Positions 13,713 through 16,366 of a stretch of DNA of 16,366 nt are shown piece by piece; position 1 is the first letter of the stretch; every line of letters begins with the position of its first letter. The position numbers were made by a program, and so were the translations under genes. The notes under the pieces are model-generated. The model saw only the letters and a program-made list of their open reading frames with translations. It was not told where the DNA came from and searched no databases. The stretch covers positions 1-16,366 of the forward strand of contig JBBQTU010000074.1 of assembly GCA_038213005.1 (NCBI GenBank), written 5' to 3'. The stretch is from JBBQTU01 sp038213005. Its GTDB lineage: Bacteria; Planctomycetota; Phycisphaerae; Tepidisphaerales; Tepidisphaeraceae.

Positions 13713-13973
13713 ATGAAAGCCATTGGACTATTTGAAGCCAAGACGAAGCTCTCAGCTCTGTGCGAAAAGGTCTTCAGTTCAGGCGAGAGCTTTTGCATTA
13801 CCCGGCGGGGTACGGCGGTGGCGGTGCTTTCGCCTCCGGCCGAGCTGCTGGCGAAGCCGAGCGTCTGGGACCGCCGCACCCAACTGGAACGGCAAAACGG
13901 TGCCTTTGACGAGGACTTTGAATTGCCGCCGCGCAAACTGAGCAAGGCGCAGCTTGCCAACCCGCTGGACTAA
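13713..13973 (+). CDS. Phd/YefM-type antitoxin
   Basis: An 86-aa antitoxin of the Phd/YefM fold. The N-terminal DNA-binding part carries MKAIGLFEAKTKLSALCEKV (1-20) and SFCITRRGTAVAVL (26-39), the diagnostic 'EAKTxLSxL' and 'xITRRGxxVAVL' pattern. The C-terminal part (about 50-86) is Arg/Glu-rich and Pro-rich and should bind and block the toxin. The start is placed at ATG 13713 because it opens the conserved MKxIGxxEAK sequence and follows a -10 box. An ATG at 13701 is in frame but lies within that -10. The toxin gene begins 2 nt after the TAA, so translation is probably coupled. It pairs a Phd-family antitoxin with a PIN toxin, a common mixed arrangement. Confidence 0.88.
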   Translation: MKAIGLFEAKTKLSALCEKVFSSGESFCITRRGTAVAVLSPPAELLAKPSVWDRRTQLERQNGAFDEDFELPPRKLSKAQLANPLD

Positions 13974-13975
13974 CC

Positions 13976-14401
13976 ATGCATCGCTTCCTGCTTGATACCT
14001 CCGTCTATTGTCAGCCGCTCAAGCCCCGTCCGCACCCGAAGGTAGTCGCGCGGTGGATCTCCGCTGGTGAGTCGGCGATTTGCGTTCCGGTCATCGCCGA
14101 GGCTGAACTGCTGTATGGTCTTGTGCTGAAAAACTCCGCGCGACTGTGGCGGCACTACGAGGAACTGCTCAAGGGTCGCTATGCGGTCATTCCCGTTGAC
14201 GACTCCATTGCCAGACCGTTCGCCGACCTCAAAGCTCATTGCACGAGCGTGGGGCGGCCCATCGCCGACCTTGACCTGCTCGTAGCTGCGATAGCGCGAC
14301 ACCACGCGCTGGCAGTGGTAACGCTCAATGCTCGCCATTTCAGGGGGCTGCCGGGCGTTGCGGTTGAGGACTGGGAGCAAGACGATACGCGGGGCACCTG
14401 A
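13976..14401 (+). CDS. vapC: VapC-type PIN-domain toxin
   Basis: This 141-aa PIN-domain endoribonuclease, the toxin partner, would cleave RNA with bound Mg2+/Mn2+. The acidic residues are in place: D7 in FLLDTS, E44 in AEAELLYG and D100 in IADLDLLVAA. The fourth position holds Asn (N118, TLNARHF), which is frequent in VapC. Length is normal. The ATG lies 2 nt after the antitoxin stop (taaccATG). There is no separate Shine-Dalgarno, consistent with coupling. The C-terminus ends in an acidic EDWEQDD tail. No frameshift or truncation is seen, so the module looks intact. Confidence 0.9.
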   Translation: MHRFLLDTSVYCQPLKPRPHPKVVARWISAGESAICVPVIAEAELLYGLVLKNSARLWRHYEELLKGRYAVIPVDDSIARPFADLKAHCTSVGRPIADLDLLVAAIARHHALAVVTLNARHFRGLPGVAVEDWEQDDTRGT

Positions 14402-14461
14402 ATCACGTATGCTACATTGTCTTGTAACGCGAGATAGACGATGACGCCAGACGAAGAATAG

Positions 14462-14538
14462 CTCACGCAGAGCCGCCAAGGCGCAGAGAGGAGGAGAAAC
14501 GTACCGCATTTCTCTGCGTCTCTGCGGCTCGGCGTGAG
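14462..14538. repeat. CGCAGAG-type palindromic repeat
   Basis: The left arm 14462-14488 (starts CTCACGCAGAGCCGC) and right arm 14512-14538 (ends GCGGCTCGGCGTGAG) pair at most of 27 positions, with a 23-nt loop. It has the same construction as the GCGAAG elements at 3679 and 5466 but a different repeat word. It could serve as the terminator of the toxin-antitoxin operon, although no T-tract follows directly. Confidence 0.7.
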
Positions 14539-14579
14539 GTCAATTTGGCTTGCGGGCGAAACCGCGAAGAAGAGTTGCC

Positions 14580-14605
14580 ACAAAAAGCACAAAAAGCACA
14601 AAAAA
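14580..14605. repeat. CACAAAAAG tandem repeat
   Basis: Two perfect copies of CACAAAAAG and a third that runs into an A-tract (14580-14605). This is low-complexity intergenic DNA. A frame across it would encode His-Lys runs, which I do not regard as coding. Confidence 0.6.
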
Positions 14606-14770
14606 AACAGAGCCGGCGTGTGTGTTGTCCTTCGGTTTTTTTTGAGGTTGTTGAGCTTTGGGCGGCTAATCCTGTCTTTCGACTTGTGGGCTGAGACTCA
14701 CCTGGCGTCTGTCAGATGGGATCAGCGGCGGAATGGGCTCGTATCGATCCCAGGCCCCTTTGTTGTCCCA

Positions 14771-14990
14771 GAAGACTTTTTATCCGCCCGGTTGAATACA
14801 ACCTCGATTAACGCCCGGTTGAGTACAACCTTGATTTGCACAGATTGAGAAGAAGACCAAGAAGACCCATTGGCTGTTTCCTCTTTCTTCAATCTGGGAC
14901 AATCGGAGTTTGTCCCGATTACATCGGGGCCAATCGAGGCCGGGACTTTGTCCCGATTACATCGGAACGGACGGGCGGATAAGACTCTTC
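14771..14990. repeat. Composite palindromic element with two direct-repeat pairs
   Basis: The terminal inverted repeats are 14771-14790 (GAAGACTTTTTATCCGCCCG) and 14972-14990 (CGGGCGGATAAGACTCTTC), which pair over most of their length. Inside, CGCCCGGTTGA(A/G)TACAACC occurs twice (14785-14810 and 14812-14837, 26 bp apiece with few differences). TTTGTCCCGATTACATCGG occurs twice exactly (14909-14927, 14947-14965). There is also an inner inverted pair CAGATTGA (14841-14848) / TCAATCTG (14890-14897). The whole 220 bp resembles a small non-autonomous mobile element or a stacked regulatory/terminator structure. Confidence 0.7.
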
Positions 14991-15001
14991 CAATGCAGGG
15001 C

Positions 15002-15379
15002 CTAACGCTGGATGGTCACTTTCCCGCTCACATTCTGCACACCAACGGCGTTGTCGCCCACCTTCTGGCGCTGCGTCACGTTGTATGCCTGCATCGCCTG
15101 CGCCGGCATCAGCTTGGCCAGTTCCTCGCCGAAGGCCTTGTCATCCTCCAGCATGCGAACAATCTCACGCTTCAGGTCTTCCTGATTTCTGGTGTTCTTT
15201 GGATCCGTTTTGGTCTGTTCCAGCACAGCCGCCGGAACGCTTTTTCCGGTGAAGACACGCTTCACCAGGTCATAGACCCCATTGGCCGTCACGCCCAGAG
15301 CGACATTTGCCACACCCGGCGTCGCCCATAGAGTCACGAGCATGGTCGTAGCTGTTTGTGCCATCGTTGCGTAGTCCAT
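15002..15379 (-). CDS. Small 125-aa partner of STAND/TPR gene, with C-terminal GDNAVGVQ motif
   Basis: I do not recognise a named family. The start is well supported: AAGGAG lies 7 nt before ATG 15379 and overlaps the TAA of the upstream TPR gene, so translation is probably coupled. Residues 8-40 form an Ala/Val-rich helix (PGVANVALGVTANGVYDLVK at 21-40). Residues 67-91 form a second helix with the pattern LKREIVRMLEDDKAFGEELA (69-88). The C-terminus 101-125 is a strand-like VTQRQKVGDNAVGVQNVSGK. This layout, a helical pair then 'vGDNaVgvQ' strands, recalls small proteins encoded beside STAND NTPases and TPR proteins in bacterial conflict loci. That resemblance is from memory and not tested. 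It may be an adaptor or effector partner. Confidence 0.72.
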   Translation of the reverse strand: MDYATMAQTATTMLVTLWATPGVANVALGVTANGVYDLVKRVFTGKSVPAAVLEQTKTDPKNTRNQEDLKREIVRMLEDDKAFGEELAKLMPAQAMQAYNVTQRQKVGDNAVGVQNVSGKVTIQR

Positions 15380-15391
15380 CGGTTCATCTCC

Positions 15392-16366
15392 TTAAGGTTG
15401 GTCCTGATCGTTTTGATTCGTCTGCTCATTCTGCTGCAATTCATTCTGCTGCAATGCCTGAAACACTTCAGCCACCGGTGCCAGCAACTGCCTGTCCGGC
15501 TCCTGCCCGGTTTTCTCCATCGATTCAAGGTAATCGCGGTGCAATGCCTGAGCGATTCCCGCGAATGCCTGCGGGATGGCTCGTAGTCGCGGTGTGATGG
15601 CGGCAATCCCCTCGGCAAACGAGGCGGCGGCTTTGGCATGTTCCTCGGCCCCGGCCAGCACCTGGCCCATCGCACCACACGACATGGCCAGATCCGGCAG
15701 GAAGGCGTCGGGGTTCGCCTGTGCGAGTTTGCGGCGGATGTCCACCGCCTCCTGTGCCGGAACCAAAGCCTCATTGTGTCGGCCGCTCTGGCCCACCACC
15801 TGTGACAGGTATCCTAAAGATGACGCCTGTGCCGCCAACCCGAGTCCCGCGTCCATCGCCAGTTGCTGCCCAGTTCGAAATGACTCCTCCGCTGTCGCCA
15901 GATGCCAGTCATAGAGACTTGCTAGGCCGAAACCCATCAGGGCTTGAAACTGCGCCTCCCGGTCGCCCAGTTGCACGGCGATGTGCAGGGCATCCTGGTA
16001 AGCACTAAAGGCATCCTTATGGTGATTGGCCTGCAGGTGCAATGCGGCAATCTCTAACCGCCAGGCCAGGGCGCTGGCCAGCAGTTGCGCGTTGGACGTG
16101 TCGCCCATGCTGGCCAGACGTCTCTGAAGGTCGGCAATCCGCGCCTCGGCATCGCCACGGGTGGTTCGTTCCATGGACAGGCGATCAACCTGATCGAGCA
16201 TCTGGGGGCTGCTGGAGGCGGGCAGGCCGGCTGGAAGTTCAAAGCGGTGCCGGCGATACCTCCACAGATCCGTTGCCTGACGTGCCAGTTGCAGCGCTTC
16301 GGCAGATGTCACCACAAGCAACACTGGGCAGTGGAACTGGCCCCAAAGCTCACGCGAGGCGTTGAG
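15392..16366 (-). CDS. C-terminal part of a STAND-like TPR protein (partial, runs off the window)
   Basis: The frame is open to the window edge, giving 324 visible codons. The GTG at 16324 is not a convincing start, because the preceding codons (LNASRELWGQFHCP) continue smoothly into VLLVVTSAEALQLARQATDL, then WRYRRHRFELP. This 'LNxxRE...PvLLVv...APDLWxxR' type of segment usually ends a STAND/NACHT-like ATPase region, so the NTPase domain is probably upstream of the window. TPR-like helical repeats follow over visible residues of about 85-270, including HKDAFSAYQDALHIAVQLGD and EALVPAQEAVDIRRKLAQAN then PDAFLPDLA. The tail is Gln/Asn-rich with LQQNE repeated twice. The stop TAA overlaps the Shine-Dalgarno of the 125-aa gene. 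The likely role is a sensor in signalling or defence, by inference. Confidence 0.75.
   Translation of the reverse strand, partial: LNASRELWGQFHCPVLLVVTSAEALQLARQATDLWRYRRHRFELPAGLPASSSPQMLDQVDRLSMERTTRGDAEARIADLQRRLASMGDTSNAQLLASALAWRLEIAALHLQANHHKDAFSAYQDALHIAVQLGDREAQFQALMGFGLASLYDWHLATAEESFRTGQQLAMDAGLGLAAQASSLGYLSQVVGQSGRHNEALVPAQEAVDIRRKLAQANPDAFLPDLAMSCGAMGQVLAGAEEHAKAAASFAEGIAAITPRLRAIPQAFAGIAQALHRDYLESMEKTGQEPDRQLLAPVAEVFQALQQNELQQNEQTNQNDQDQP
15426..15455. repeat. Exact 15-bp tandem duplication inside the TPR gene
   Basis: TCATTCTGCTGCAAT occurs twice back to back (15426-15440, 15441-15455). On the coding strand it gives LQQNE-LQQNE in the Gln/Asn-rich C-terminal tail. Because 15 is a multiple of three, copy-number change would vary the tail length without a frameshift. 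Confidence 0.8.

Larger units (their letters stand above)
14402..15001. other. Repeat-rich gene-free region between convergent operons
   Basis: About 600 bp lie between the VapC toxin gene (plus) and the small partner gene (minus), with no supportable gene. In order it holds a CGCAGAG-type hairpin (14462-14538), a CACAAAAAG tandem (14580-14605), a T8 tract near 14636-14643, and a composite palindromic element (14771-14990). Terminators for both converging transcripts are expected here. Confidence 0.7.

Noticed and set aside
14580..14605. A-rich repeated units considered as a CRISPR fragment
   Set aside because: The units are 9 bp, adjacent and without spacers, and no cas genes are present.

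Overview
The window is GC-rich, gene-dense bacterial DNA. It most likely comes from a planctomycete, perhaps a Phycisphaerae-like lineage. The grounds are an XylR-type regulator (ligand domain plus AraC helix-turn-helix) beside a sugar-acid operon, a TIGR03790-family protein, abundant GCGAAG- and CGCAGAG-type palindromic intergenic repeats, and a STAND/TPR protein. This placement is inferred from gene content only. I saw no rRNA, tRNA, CRISPR array or transposase gene.

Layout. (1) 12-821, minus: a VTT/TVP38-type membrane protein. (2) 1021-1259, plus: the decayed, frameshifted remains of an XRE-type antitoxin. (3) 1292-8998, minus: a sugar-acid catabolic operon. In transcription order it holds a divergent uronate isomerase-family protein, a PfkB/KDG-type kinase, a D-2-hydroxyacid dehydrogenase, a 6-phosphogluconate dehydrogenase, an Ldh2-family oxidoreductase and an SDR, trailed by a small unknown ORF. 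(4) 9093-10253, plus: the divergently transcribed XylR/AraC-type regulator. A 94-bp gap with a perfect palindrome separates it from the operon. (5) 10274-12287, minus: a 98-aa Cys-containing unknown followed by a secreted TIGR03790 protein. (6) 12389-13153, plus: a short AsmA-like membrane-anchored protein. (7) 13154-13675: gene-free, with short tandem repeats and a hairpin. (8) 13713-14401, plus: a Phd/YefM antitoxin with a VapC-type PIN toxin. (9) 14402-15001: gene-free and dense in palindromic repeats. (10) 15002-16366, minus: the C-terminal part of a STAND-like TPR protein that runs off the window, followed by a 125-aa partner.

How the genes work together. The central operon looks built to take up a uronate or related acid into the 2-keto-3-deoxygluconate route. 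An isomerase-like enzyme, several oxidoreductases and a KDG-type kinase are present. A sugar-acid dehydratase and a KDPG aldolase, needed for a complete route, are not in the window. The operon is probably controlled by the divergent regulator through the palindrome at 9064-9080. The 6-phosphogluconate dehydrogenase gene sits between two copies of one palindromic repeat, so it may have joined the operon separately or be expressed as its own segment.

The right-hand third is accessory in character: a toxin-antitoxin pair, repeat islands and a STAND/TPR gene pair. The STAND/TPR pair is the best candidate here for an undescribed conflict or defence system. Two plus-strand genes, the AsmA-like gene and the antitoxin, have a -10-like hexamer only 7-9 nt before the ATG, which suggests leaderless transcripts.
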